A DNA stretch of 61,620 nucleotides, taken from assembly GCA_937943605.1 (NCBI GenBank), contig CALEAW010000040.1, positions 1 through 61,620 of the forward strand. Reading direction: 5' to 3'. Source of the DNA: an uncultured Sutterella sp. GTDB lineage: Bacteria; Pseudomonadota; Gammaproteobacteria; Burkholderiales; Burkholderiaceae_F. Under the pieces are notes generated by a model, which was given only the letters and a program-made list of their open reading frames with translations, was not told the origin of the DNA and did not search any database. The position numbers and the translations under genes were made by a program. Shown here in pieces: positions 8,522 to 17,438 of this stretch (within the stretch, counting starts at the first letter, position 1; the number at the start of each line of letters is the position of its first letter).

Positions 8522-10008
8522 GCGTGAGCTTTAACACTATTCCTGGCGGCATTCGAGTGCCGCTTTTTTATGCCGAGATGGATAACAGTGCGGCCGCTAC
8601 GCCGACGAACCAAACAGCATCTCTCTTGATCGGGCAGATGCTCGAAGGCGGTAAAGCCGTCGCGGGCACGCCCGTTTACGTCTCAACACCTGCGATGGCG
8701 AAGGAACTCTTTGGCCGTGGGTCTATGATTGCCCGCATGGTCGAGGCCTACCGCAAGGTTGATAGCTTCGGTCAGTTGGTTGTGATTCCCGTTGCCGATG
8801 GCGCAGGTACTGCCGCCACTGGCAAGGTCACCTGCACGGGTACCGCTGCTGAAGCAGGGACGATTAGCCTTTACATCGGCTCTGACCGGGTTCAGGTCGC
8901 CGTCACTGAAAAGATGACCGCTGAGAACGCGGCCAAGGCTATTGCTGATGCGATTGCTCTCAATAAAGACCTACCAGTAACTGCTCAAGCTTCTACTGGT
9001 GCTGTTACGCTGACCGCTAAGAATAAGGGCACCCTCGGCAATGACATCGTTATCGCTGTGAACCTTCGCGGTGCGATCAATGGCGAAAAAGACGTTATGG
9101 GGCTTGGCGTTGAGATCGAAAAAATGTCGAAGGGCGCTACTGACCCCGATCTTTCCGTTGCAATCGACGCGATGGGCGATGAGCAGTATGACTTCATCGG
9201 TATGCCGTACTGTGAAGCCGCAACCCTTGACAAGCTTGCTGAAAAGATGAACGACACGAGCGGTCGTTGGAGTCCTTTCCAAATGATCTTCGGTCACGTC
9301 TACTCGGCGAAGCGCGGTGATGTCAATACGCTGACGACTTTCGGTAAGAACCGAAACAACCAACATGAAACGGTTGTTGGTGTTGAGCCTGCTTTGCCGA
9401 CTCATACCGCTGAGGTGCTTGCGGCTTATGTCGCTCGTACGGCTGTTTTCATCAGTGCTGATCCTGCACGCCCGACTCAGACGGGTGTATTGACTGGCGT
9501 AATGGCTTCCCCTGCTGGCAGTCGCTTCGTCCAGAACGAACGTCAGACGCTTTTGGAAAACGGCATTGCTACGCTGACCACTACGGTCGGTTCTGTGATG
9601 ATTGAGCGCGCTATCACGACGTATCAGAAGAACGCTTTTGGCGACGCTGATGCTTCTTATCTTGATAGTGAAACGCTTCACACGTCTGCTTACGTCATTC
9701 GTCAGATGAAGAGCATTATCACGAGCAAGTACGGTCGTCACAAGCTCGCTTCGGACGGTACGCGCTTTGGTGCAGGTCAGGCCATTGTCACGCCTTCTGT
9801 CATTCGCGGTGAGTTGATCGCTCTCTATCGTCGTCTTGAGCTCGAAGGCATTGTCGAAAATGCTGACTTGTTTAAGAAGTACTTGATCGTTGAGCGCAAT
9901 GTGAACAATCCGAATCGACTTGATGTCTTGTTCCCGCCTGATTACGTCAACCAGTTGCGTATCTTTGCGGTTTTGAACCAGTTCCGTCTTCAGTATGCGG
10001 AGGAATGA
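8518..10008 (+). CDS. Contractile tail sheath protein (Mu L-like)
   Basis: 496 residues. The opening SVSFNTIPGGIRVPLFYAE and the central block DEQYDFIGMPYCEAATL are typical of Mu-type sheath subunits, and the C-terminus ends in a conserved-type LDVLFPPDYVNQLRIFAVL stretch. A sheath shows that the virion is a myovirus although the head genes are HK97-type. The tube gene follows after 3 bases. Confidence 0.93.
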   Translation: MSVSFNTIPGGIRVPLFYAEMDNSAAATPTNQTASLLIGQMLEGGKAVAGTPVYVSTPAMAKELFGRGSMIARMVEAYRKVDSFGQLVVIPVADGAGTAATGKVTCTGTAAEAGTISLYIGSDRVQVAVTEKMTAENAAKAIADAIALNKDLPVTAQASTGAVTLTAKNKGTLGNDIVIAVNLRGAINGEKDVMGLGVEIEKMSKGATDPDLSVAIDAMGDEQYDFIGMPYCEAATLDKLAEKMNDTSGRWSPFQMIFGHVYSAKRGDVNTLTTFGKNRNNQHETVVGVEPALPTHTAEVLAAYVARTAVFISADPARPTQTGVLTGVMASPAGSRFVQNERQTLLENGIATLTTTVGSVMIERAITTYQKNAFGDADASYLDSETLHTSAYVIRQMKSIITSKYGRHKLASDGTRFGAGQAIVTPSVIRGELIALYRRLELEGIVENADLFKKYLIVERNVNNPNRLDVLFPPDYVNQLRIFAVLNQFRLQYAEE

Positions 10009-10011
10009 TAA

Positions 10012-10371
10012 ATGGGTAAGAAATTAGCAGGTACTTGCTTTGTTAAGGTCAACGGTAATCAGTTGGAACTTCAGGGCAACGTTGAGTTTCCGCTTTGCGA
10101 CGTTCAGCGTGAAACGATGCTTTCCACGACTGGCGTTGCTGGCTACAAAGAAACGGTCGTTGCACCGTATGTGTCTGGCGACTTCATTGTTCCGAAGGAC
10201 TTTCCGATTCAGGAAATCAAGGAAAACTGCGCTCAGACGATCACGGTCGAGTGCGCCAATGGCATGGTTTACACGCTCTCTGACGCTTACGTCACTGATG
10301 TGATTGCTTACAAGCCGATTGATGGCACGCTGTCCATCAAGTGGGAAGGCACGAATGGAGAACTTGGCTAA
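10012..10371 (+). CDS. Tail tube protein (Mu M-like)
   Basis: 119 residues. It contains the motif NGNQLELQGNVEFPL and ends SIKWEGTNGELG, typical of Mu-type tail tubes. It lies directly after the sheath and its last base overlaps the next start (TAATG). It polymerises inside the sheath to form the DNA channel. Confidence 0.9.
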   Translation: MGKKLAGTCFVKVNGNQLELQGNVEFPLCDVQRETMLSTTGVAGYKETVVAPYVSGDFIVPKDFPIQEIKENCAQTITVECANGMVYTLSDAYVTDVIAYKPIDGTLSIKWEGTNGELG

Positions 10372-10664
10372 TGAGTACGACTTTTACTTTGTCTCGTCCT
10401 ATTGCGCATGGCTCTACGGAGATCACTGAGCTTGAGTTTCGCACGCCATCGACGAAAGACGTCAATGCGCTTGGTATGCCGTTCCGCATGAACGCAGATC
10501 TTTTGCCAGATCCCGTTCCTGCTGTCTGCGCTAAGTACATCTCTCGACTCGCTGGCATTCCGCCGTCTGTCGTAGACAAGATCGACGTTATGGACTACAT
10601 GCAACTCCTGTACATCATTATGAATTTTTTTATTCATTCCACAGATGTACCGCAGAAGAGCTGA
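10371..10664 (+). CDS. Tail assembly chaperone, short (zero-frame) product
   Basis: 97 residues from the ATG at 10371, which overlaps the tube stop. Its place between tube and tape measure, plus the charged helical fold, fits tail assembly chaperones (Mu gp41-like). The frame passes through seven T residues at 10625-10631 and stops 33 bases later. It is the upstream partner of a programmed -1 frameshift. Confidence 0.8.
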   Translation: MSTTFTLSRPIAHGSTEITELEFRTPSTKDVNALGMPFRMNADLLPDPVPAVCAKYISRLAGIPPSVVDKIDVMDYMQLLYIIMNFFIHSTDVPQKS

Positions 10665-10798
10665 CAAATCTCGCGTTTGAGGCCGCCTATTGGTGGCGAA
10701 TTAGCCCACAAGAGGCATTAGAGCTCCCTCTCTCAGAGTTGGAGCTCTATGTTTCTCAGTGGAACAGAATTCAGGAGAAACTAAAAGATGGCGAATAA
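10371..10798 (+). CDS. Tail assembly chaperone, -1 frameshift fusion product
   Basis: A -1 slip at 10625-10631 extends the chaperone to TAA at 10796-10798, about 142 residues. The extension includes TAEELTNLAFEAAYWWRISP and a C-terminal ELELYVSQWNRIQEKL. This segment has no start codon or ribosome-binding site of its own but is clearly coding-like and ends inside the tape-measure start. Lambda G/GT and P2 E/E' work the same way: the fusion brings tape measure and tube subunits together. Confidence 0.8.
10625..10631 (+). other. Programmed -1 ribosomal frameshift site T_TTT_TTT
   Basis: A canonical X_XXY_YYZ heptamer, read as TTT TTT in the zero frame (residues 86-87). The slip joins the upstream chaperone to the otherwise start-less downstream frame. 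Structure downstream was not evaluated. Confidence 0.8.
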
Positions 10799-12596
10799 GG
10801 ATTTCCGCCTAACAGCAGTGTTGGCGCTTCGAGATACGATGTCGCCAGTCCTGAAGTCGGTATCGAAAAAGTGGGAAGGGTTTAAGGTAGCAATTGAATC
10901 GACTGAGTTTCAAAAATTCAGTCGTAACTTTAGCCTTGCTCAAAAAGCTTTAACGAATTTTGAGAAAGAGGCTAGAGAGACCGCGCAGGCGGTTGCCGCA
11001 CCCTTCACCGCATTAGCTGGTACGGTTGGCTTTAGCATTCAGTCCGCAATCACCGGATTTGCTCAGGCAGGCGACGGTCTTGACAAGATGTCACAGCGTT
11101 TGGGCATTTCAGCAGTGACGCTTCAAGAGTGGAGCTTTGCTGCAACTCACGCAGGTGCCGCGCCTGAAGAACTTGAAGACGCTTTAAAAGACTTGTCTGA
11201 AAAGATCGCAGAAGTCGCTTCGGGTGACACTGGCGACGCGGCTCAACTATTTGAGGCGTTAGGCATCTCAGTCAAAGACGCTACTGGCAAGATTAGACCC
11301 TCGTCAGAAGTCTTTAAGGACGTTGCGGACGCGATCCAGCGCAACGAAGATCCTGCTCTTCGCACAAAAATGGCGATGGTGCTCATGGGCGATAGCGGTC
11401 GAAAGCTGATCCCAATGCTTTCTGGTGGCGCAAAAGGTCTTGAAGACATGGCTAAGCAAGCTAATGAGCTTGGACTCGTCATGAATCAAGATGCTGTTTC
11501 GGCAGCGGCCACAATGACCGACCACATGGACGACATGAGAGCTAGCGTTACCGCTATCGGGCATGAGATCGGTTATCGGTTGTCACCGATTGTCATCACC
11601 ATGTCTGACCGCTTTCGTGACCTTGCGGCGGCCAACAAGGGCGTTTTTAGTGCGAAAGTCGAGAAGGTTGCTCGGTCTCTTGCTGAGACGATTAACCAGA
11701 TCGATTTTGAAGGCATTGCATCAGCGGTGCTCACAATTGCTGATTATGCGATTCGGGCATTCAATGCAGTGGGCGGTTTCAATACTGTGCTTTACGGCAT
11801 GGGAGCGATAATCGCGGGTAAGAGCATCATGGCCGTTGTGTCGCTAGGGTCGAGCCTCTTTGGCTTGGTGCAATCTTTCGGTGCAGTTGCTGCGGCGGCT
11901 AAAGCCTTTGGGGCGGTAGCTACTGCCTCGATGGGGCCGATCGGTTGGGCTCTTGGTGCTCTAGCTGTTGCGGCTGGCGTTGTGATTGCCAATTGGGACC
12001 GCATCGGACCCTCCGTAAAAGAAGCCATTGGCGGAGCAGTTGATTTCGCTGTTGGCGCTTTTGATGTCTGTAAAGAAAAGTTTGGCGCCGTAGCTAGTTC
12101 AGTTCTGACAATCGCCAAAGGACTCTTCAGAGGTGACTTTGTTGAGCTCTTTGGGGGGCTTGACGACCTAGCTGTTTCTTCGATCAACTTGTTGCCTGAC
12201 GTGTGGTCTAAAGGCGTGGTCGCTTGGTACGAAAGTGTCAAGCAGTCCGTACAAGGTGTCGGACAGATCATTCGTGACTTCATTACTAACTTTGACTTCG
12301 CATCTTTGATGCCTGACTGGGCGAAGAAGATGTTTGGCGTCGAAGGTGGTGGAGAACGTTCTAAAGCATCTGCCGATAACGGCGACGGCTTGGTTGTGCG
12401 ACGCGAAAGTACAGGCTTTGGTTTTGGTGCGCCTGCAATGATTCCTGAGCAATCCGGTCGGATGACAGGCGAGATGGTGGTTCGCGTTGCGGCCTCGCCT
12501 GGCACGACGGCACAGCTTGACCAGATGAGCGCTGACGGTATGAAGTTGACCGGCAACGTTGGGTATTCGGATCGTTATTTAGAGGATAGTTTTTGA
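10788..12596 (+). CDS. Tape measure protein
   Basis: 602 residues. The start KDFRLTAVLALRDTMSPVLKSV resembles Mu gp42-type tape measures. A long helical part follows with repeated Ala/Glu-rich coils, a segment LDKMSQRLGISAVTLQEWSF common in phage tape measures, and a hydrophobic membrane-like region (about 330-410). The length suggests a rather short contractile tail. Its ATG lies inside the frameshifted chaperone extension. Confidence 0.92.
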   Translation: MANKDFRLTAVLALRDTMSPVLKSVSKKWEGFKVAIESTEFQKFSRNFSLAQKALTNFEKEARETAQAVAAPFTALAGTVGFSIQSAITGFAQAGDGLDKMSQRLGISAVTLQEWSFAATHAGAAPEELEDALKDLSEKIAEVASGDTGDAAQLFEALGISVKDATGKIRPSSEVFKDVADAIQRNEDPALRTKMAMVLMGDSGRKLIPMLSGGAKGLEDMAKQANELGLVMNQDAVSAAATMTDHMDDMRASVTAIGHEIGYRLSPIVITMSDRFRDLAAANKGVFSAKVEKVARSLAETINQIDFEGIASAVLTIADYAIRAFNAVGGFNTVLYGMGAIIAGKSIMAVVSLGSSLFGLVQSFGAVAAAAKAFGAVATASMGPIGWALGALAVAAGVVIANWDRIGPSVKEAIGGAVDFAVGAFDVCKEKFGAVASSVLTIAKGLFRGDFVELFGGLDDLAVSSINLLPDVWSKGVVAWYESVKQSVQGVGQIIRDFITNFDFASLMPDWAKKMFGVEGGGERSKASADNGDGLVVRRESTGFGFGAPAMIPEQSGRMTGEMVVRVAASPGTTAQLDQMSADGMKLTGNVGYSDRYLEDSF

Positions 12597-13870
12597 TGCC
12601 TGAGAAGCTTTATGAAGCGTCCTTTAGAGGCGTTCCGTTTCATGTCACAAAGGTTGATCTCACAGTTGGTCGACGCACTGTTACGCACGAATACCCTCAG
12701 CGTGATAAGCCTTATGTTGAGGATATCGGGCGTGCTACGCGTAAGCTAACGTTCACGGCCTTTGTCGTAGGCGATGATTACATCCAACAGGTTCAACGCC
12801 TCATTGGTGCGATCGAAACCCCCGGGGAAGGCTTGCTTGTGCATCCGCACCTAGGTGAAATGCGCTGTTGCCTCGAGCAGGCTTCAACGATTACTTTCAC
12901 TAACTCGACTCGCACGGCAAGCGTCACGCTTAAAGCCATTGAGTCGGGCGAGCTTGACTTTCCGAAGACTGGCAACGACTCAACTGGAAAGGTTCTTGTA
13001 GCGGCTGATGAACTTGAGAAATCGGCAATTCAAGAGTTCTGTGACAGCATCGATTTGTCATCAGTTAGCGATTGGGTTGATGCGGCTTTACAAGGTGACA
13101 TTCTAAATAAGCTGGGGATCATTAGTAATGCCGACATCGCCGCTGTGTTCGACAAGGTTGACGAGATCAGCTCTTTGGCAACTAAAGGGTTGAGCCTTAT
13201 CAGTGGTGGACCAGCAGGTTTTGCCTCGAAGCTCGTAGGTGTTTTAGGCCTTTCTCGCTTTGCTTCGTCTGCTCGAGCTTGGTCAGGCGTTGCTAAGCAA
13301 CTGAAGAACTTGACGAAGCACGACAAGATGAGCGAAGGCACGAAGGCGTTAGCTAAGGCAACTGCCGATAGTACGGTGCTTTCTGATACTCAACGCGCTG
13401 TTCTTCAGAACCGTGCGGCTGTTGAGACGTTGATTCGTCAAACGCTGATCGCTCAAATGGTTGGCGTGACTGCTGTCGTTGGTACGAAGTCTGATCAGGT
13501 GATGCCGGTTGATGATGATGTTGAAACTGCTGAGGCACTTCAGTCCACGGTAACGAAGTCCTATGAAGACCTCATTACCCTACGACAAGAAGTGCTTGAC
13601 GCGATTGACGCAGAGCTTTTGATGACTACCTCAGATGAAAGCTATTTAGCTCTTGAAAAAGCGCGTGTGGCTGTCTTTGAGGTAGTCACTGAACGCGCTG
13701 ACCAGAAGGGTCGACTCGTGGTCGTTGAGCCTGGTGAAGTGCTTCCCGCATTGGTTCATGCGTATGACTATCACGATGACGCTTCGCGTGATCAAGAGAT
13801 CGCCATTCGCAATGGCTTGGAGCATGAGGGCTTTTGCTCTGCTAACGTCTTGAAGGTGCTTGATGACTGA
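12596..13870 (+). CDS. Mu N-like DNA circularisation / tail protein
   Basis: About 424 residues. The N-terminal domain (SFRGVPFHVTKVDLTVGRRTV, then GRATRKLTFTAFVVGDDY) is the DNA circulation protein N-terminal domain. The rest is helical. The ATG at 12596 overlaps the tape-measure TGA; an in-frame TTG lies just before. In Mu, N sits at the top of the baseplate region. Confidence 0.88.
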   Translation: MPEKLYEASFRGVPFHVTKVDLTVGRRTVTHEYPQRDKPYVEDIGRATRKLTFTAFVVGDDYIQQVQRLIGAIETPGEGLLVHPHLGEMRCCLEQASTITFTNSTRTASVTLKAIESGELDFPKTGNDSTGKVLVAADELEKSAIQEFCDSIDLSSVSDWVDAALQGDILNKLGIISNADIAAVFDKVDEISSLATKGLSLISGGPAGFASKLVGVLGLSRFASSARAWSGVAKQLKNLTKHDKMSEGTKALAKATADSTVLSDTQRAVLQNRAAVETLIRQTLIAQMVGVTAVVGTKSDQVMPVDDDVETAEALQSTVTKSYEDLITLRQEVLDAIDAELLMTTSDESYLALEKARVAVFEVVTERADQKGRLVVVEPGEVLPALVHAYDYHDDASRDQEIAIRNGLEHEGFCSANVLKVLDD

Positions 13871-15038
13871 TCAAAACAAAGTAACTATTCGCGTTGGCGG
13901 CAAGATCTATGGCGGTTGGAAGTCGGTGAAGATCTCAATAAGCATGAATCAAATTGCTCGTGCTTTTGGTCTTTCTGTCACCGACAAATTCCCTGGCAAT
14001 CTTGACTTTCATCGCCTGCGCAATGGCGACCTTGTTCAGCTCTACATTGGCGAAGACTTGGTTTGTACTGGGTACATTGACGAAGTCAAAGTGAACTACA
14101 ACGGCAAACAAATTACCGTTGACGTTCAAGGTAAATCAAAGACTGTTGACCTTGTTGAATGCTGTCCAGTCGCAAAGTATGGCGTTGGCGCAAAGCAAGA
14201 AGAGAACGCGTGGAAAGGCGTCGTCATTGGGAAGGATGGCCAAAAGAAGGAAGTTCCACCTTCTGCCATTCAAACGACTTCTTGGAAGAATCTCAAGACT
14301 TCCGAGATCATGGCTTCTTTGGCGGCACCTTACGGAATTGCAGTTCATTCAATCGGCGAAGTTGGTAACAAACTTGCTAACCATACGGTTGTGCCAGGCG
14401 AGACTGTTTCTGAGTCAATCAACAGATTGATCACAAAAGACAACTTGGTTGTTATGGATGATGAGGCAGGCGACTTAGTGATTGTCGAACCAGGTGACGC
14501 TGGCGATTGCACTGATGCGCTAGAGCTAGGAAAAAACATTCTTTCTGGTGACGCGAAGTTCAACGCTTCAAAGCTTTTCAGTCGCTATGTTGTGCTTGGC
14601 CAACATTCTGGCACTGATACCGATTTTGGTCGCTCTGCCTCTGAAGACAAGGGCGTTGTTGATTCGGCATTTGTTACACGTCCAAGGCTCAAGGTTATTA
14701 AAGACCAAGGCCAAAGCGGTAAAAAAACTTGCGGAGAACGAGCGGACTTTGAAAGGCGTTACCAAGAGGCTCTTTATCACTCTGCAACGTACACCGTACA
14801 GGGGTGGCGACAAAGTGATGGAAGTCTGTGGAAAGTCAACTCTGTGATTAACGTAGTTGATAAACTATTAGGCATAAAAGATAGTTTATTAATTTCTAGC
14901 TTATCGTTTTCTTTGACGAATCAAGGGTCTACTACATCCCTCACGGTAGTCGGTCGAGACGGCTATACGAGAGAAATCAAGAGCAACGCAAAGGAAACAG
15001 ACAAGTCAGCAAATCCGTGGGCAGGGGTTGTCAAATGA
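13863..15038 (+). CDS. Baseplate hub protein (Mu P / gp44-like)
   Basis: About 391 residues. The beginning NKVTIRVGGKIYGGWKSVKI and a first domain with LVCTGYIDEVKVNYNG match phage P-type baseplate hubs, homologues of T4 gp27 that hold the spike. The ATG at 13863 overlaps the previous stop by 8 bases. The ORF reads into the start of the small secreted protein at 15035. Confidence 0.88.
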   Translation: MTDQNKVTIRVGGKIYGGWKSVKISISMNQIARAFGLSVTDKFPGNLDFHRLRNGDLVQLYIGEDLVCTGYIDEVKVNYNGKQITVDVQGKSKTVDLVECCPVAKYGVGAKQEENAWKGVVIGKDGQKKEVPPSAIQTTSWKNLKTSEIMASLAAPYGIAVHSIGEVGNKLANHTVVPGETVSESINRLITKDNLVVMDDEAGDLVIVEPGDAGDCTDALELGKNILSGDAKFNASKLFSRYVVLGQHSGTDTDFGRSASEDKGVVDSAFVTRPRLKVIKDQGQSGKKTCGERADFERRYQEALYHSATYTVQGWRQSDGSLWKVNSVINVVDKLLGIKDSLLISSLSFSLTNQGSTTSLTVVGRDGYTREIKSNAKETDKSANPWAGVVK

Positions 15039-15331
15039 CGAAAACGATTCTTATGCTTGTATCGCTTTTATCTTTGCAAGGTGCGTGCTTTGCTAATGTT
15101 GTGTGTGATGAAGCAGGATGGAATGAGTTCGGCACTTGGTCTACTTGTCTGAAGTGGCATAGAGAAGCTGGTGTTCCAGAAGGTCGTAGGCCTGTTGATG
15201 CAAGGCGCGTTGGTCAAATCGAAAAGGTTGAAAAGAACCTTGACGGCTCCGTAACCGTTTGGCGTCACGGAAGCCCTGATACCGAAGAGTGGGAGCAAAC
15301 AAACGAAACGACTTGGGAGCGCACCCGTTAA
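15035..15331 (+). CDS. Small secreted protein inserted in the baseplate operon
   Basis: 98 residues. A Sec signal peptide is clear (MTKTILMLVSLLSLQGACFA, cleavage expected after CFA). The mature part holds two Cys (VVCDEAGW, STCLKW), so one disulfide is possible, and is charged. No family recognised. It lies between the hub and spike genes, where Mu has no gene, and is followed by a terminator-like hairpin, so it looks like a moron. A periplasmic role, for example lysogenic conversion or entry exclusion, is inference. The alternative is a phage-specific baseplate accessory. Confidence 0.7.
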   Translation: MTKTILMLVSLLSLQGACFANVVCDEAGWNEFGTWSTCLKWHREAGVPEGRRPVDARRVGQIEKVEKNLDGSVTVWRHGSPDTEEWEQTNETTWERTR

Positions 15332-15353
15332 TCAATCCGCAAAATCATTCGAG

Positions 15354-15379
15354 GCGATCACAGAAATGTGGTCGCTTTT
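15354..15379 (+). terminator. Terminator-like hairpin between hub and spike genes
   Basis: Perfect 8-bp stem GCGATCAC/GTGGTCGC with a 6-base loop, then TTTTC TTTT. It ends only about 5 bases before the spike gene ATG. It may end a separate transcript for the secreted protein, or be passed by antiterminated late polymerase. Confidence 0.65.
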
Positions 15380-15384
15380 CTTTT

Positions 15385-15981
15385 ATGAGCAAACTTGATG
15401 ATTTCATGGCTCGAGGCGTTGTCACTCTTGCCGATGGTGAAAAGAAGATGCGTGTGGTTCAAGTTCGTTTACTTGCTGATGAAGTAAGAGACGACCTTGA
15501 GCACGTTGAACCTTATGGTTTCACGTCAGAACCTTTGCCAGAAGCGGAAGCTTTTGCGCTTTTCTTTGGTGGTGACCGGTCTCACGGGGTTGTTTTTTGT
15601 GTCGCTGACCGTCGTTACCGGCTGAAGCCTCTCAAAGGTGGCGAGGTTGCACTCTATGACGACCTTGGGCAGAAAGTTCACTTGACGCGCTCAGGCATTG
15701 AGATCGAAACGCCGAAGACTTTAACTGCGACGGTTGGACAAGGCGCAACCGTGAAGGCCGCTTCGGTGTTGATCGATTCCCCGACCTCAACCTTTACTGG
15801 TGACGTCACGATCCAAAAGACGTTATCGGTTAGTAAGAAGATCACGGGCTCGGGTGGCTTGGCTGTCAGTGGTGGCGGTGGCGCTACGGTTAGCGGTGAT
15901 GTTGTGGCGGATGGCATTAGCTTGAAGTCGCACGTTCACACAGAGCAGGGCGATGGCGCAGACACTTCCGCACCTAAGTGA
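15385..15981 (+). CDS. Baseplate spike protein (Mu gp45 / gpV-like)
   Basis: 198 residues. An N-terminal OB-like region (MRVVQVRLLADE) is followed by a repetitive beta-helix segment rich in T, V, G and S (about 110-175). The tip contains HVH (SHVHTEQGDG), the iron-binding pattern seen in P2 gpV and Mu gp45 spikes. The ATG at 15385 has no good ribosome-binding site because the terminator-like hairpin occupies that place; translation may depend on the context. Confidence 0.88.
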   Translation: MSKLDDFMARGVVTLADGEKKMRVVQVRLLADEVRDDLEHVEPYGFTSEPLPEAEAFALFFGGDRSHGVVFCVADRRYRLKPLKGGEVALYDDLGQKVHLTRSGIEIETPKTLTATVGQGATVKAASVLIDSPTSTFTGDVTIQKTLSVSKKITGSGGLAVSGGGGATVSGDVVADGISLKSHVHTEQGDGADTSAPK

Positions 15982-15988
15982 GGTGACG

Positions 15989-16402
15989 ATGGAACTAATG
16001 ATCAACGGTCAGGAAGCCGACCTTTCTGACTTTCAGGCTGATGAGCTGGCTCAGGCTGTGCTGATCAGCCTTTTTTCGTGGCGCAAATCAGAAGTTGACG
16101 ATGGCATCAAGGCACCGAAGCGACAAGGTTGGTGGGGCGATACGTTTGCAATCGTTCAAGGTGACCGTATCGGTTCGAGGCTTTGGCTCTTACAGCGTGA
16201 GAAGTTAGTGCCAGATGTATTGAGACGCGCTAAGGACTATGCAGAGCAGTCGCTGCAATGGCTGATTGAAGATCGCATTGTTGAGCGCGTCGTTGTCGAA
16301 GCAAACCGCGGCGGCACGAATCAGCTAGACCTGCACGTGACTTGCTACAAGCCTCACAGTGAACGCGCTTTTGATGCGGTTTTTAAAGATATTTGGGGTT
16401 AG
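15989..16402 (+). CDS. Baseplate wedge protein (Mu gp46-like)
   Basis: 137 residues. RQGWWGDTF and GSRLWLLQREK are the hallmark of the phage GP46 family, which forms part of the baseplate wedge. The ATG at 15989 follows GAGGTGACG. It overlaps nothing and is 2 bases from the next start. Confidence 0.9.
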   Translation: MELMINGQEADLSDFQADELAQAVLISLFSWRKSEVDDGIKAPKRQGWWGDTFAIVQGDRIGSRLWLLQREKLVPDVLRRAKDYAEQSLQWLIEDRIVERVVVEANRGGTNQLDLHVTCYKPHSERAFDAVFKDIWG

Positions 16403-16404
16403 AT

Positions 16405-17430
16405 ATGGCGTTTGAAAGACCAACTTTGCCTGAGCTTATCGCTCGCGTGCAAAGCGACGCGGAAAGCAGGTTAGGAAAAAAGGCGATGCGCTGGACGCTT
16501 ATCCCTGTGTTGAGCCGTGTCATCGCTGGCGTATCGCACACCCTTCATGGGCATATTGCTTTTGTACTTCGACAGATCTTTAGTTCAACGGCTGAAGGCG
16601 CATACCTTGAGCGTCGTGCATCGGAGTACGGGATCTATAGAAAACAAGCAACGCCCGCTGTCGGGACTGTTACTTTTACAGGCACTGGCGTAGTACCTGA
16701 GGGTGCTCAGATACAAACGGAAGACGGTGCGGTTTACGTTACTACTGCTGACAGCGCTGAAGGTTCAGCACCAATTAGTGCAGCTGTTGCCGGTAAGGCA
16801 GGTAACGCCGACGCAGGCATGGAGCTCACGTTAGTTTCTCCGATCGCGGGCATTCAGTCTGTATGTGTCGCCAGTGAACTTACAGGCGGTGCTGATGCTG
16901 AAGATGACGAAGCGTTAAGAGAGCGACTTTTGTACAGACAGAAGACGCCACCGAAAGCGGGCACTAAGGCCGACTACGTAAAGTGGGCGTTAGAAGTACC
17001 CGGCGTTACGCGTGCATGGTGTTTTCCGAAAGAACTAGGTCAAGGTCACGTTACTGTGCGCTTCATGACCGACGGCATGACAGAAAACGGCGTGCCTAAT
17101 GAAACGATGATCAAAGCGGTTACGGATCACATCACTGAAGAGATGCCTGTGACTGCTGTTCTGCACGTCGTCGCTCCAGTGCCTAAGAAGCTTGATATGA
17201 CGATCGATATCCTTCCGGATACGTCTCAGATCCGTAAGAAAGTTGAAGGCGCAATAGCTTCAGCAATCTACGTTGAGGCTGAACCCTCAGGCGCAATTCT
17301 CTTTACTGCGCTTGATCGTGCAGTTGCTAGTGTGTCTGAGATTCAAAGTTACCGCATTACAGTGCCTTCCGACGATATTGCTTGTGCTAAGGGAGAAATC
17401 TTCGTGCCAGGCAAAATCACGTTTGTGTGA
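16405..17430 (+). CDS. Baseplate J-like protein (Mu gp47-like)
   Basis: 341 residues. RPTLPELIARVQSDAESRL at the N-terminus and PPKAGTKADYVKWALEVPGV in the middle are characteristic of baseplate J/gp47 proteins, the main wedge component that ties the hub to the fibres. The start at 16405 is chosen over in-frame codons inside the previous gene. Confidence 0.92.
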   Translation: MAFERPTLPELIARVQSDAESRLGKKAMRWTLIPVLSRVIAGVSHTLHGHIAFVLRQIFSSTAEGAYLERRASEYGIYRKQATPAVGTVTFTGTGVVPEGAQIQTEDGAVYVTTADSAEGSAPISAAVAGKAGNADAGMELTLVSPIAGIQSVCVASELTGGADAEDDEALRERLLYRQKTPPKAGTKADYVKWALEVPGVTRAWCFPKELGQGHVTVRFMTDGMTENGVPNETMIKAVTDHITEEMPVTAVLHVVAPVPKKLDMTIDILPDTSQIRKKVEGAIASAIYVEAEPSGAILFTALDRAVASVSEIQSYRITVPSDDIACAKGEIFVPGKITFV

Positions 17431-17438
17431 GGTGACGC

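Noticed and set aside
11792..12556. 254-codon minus-strand ORF over the tape measure gene
   Set aside because: Antisense shadow with low-complexity Ala/Pro/Thr composition.
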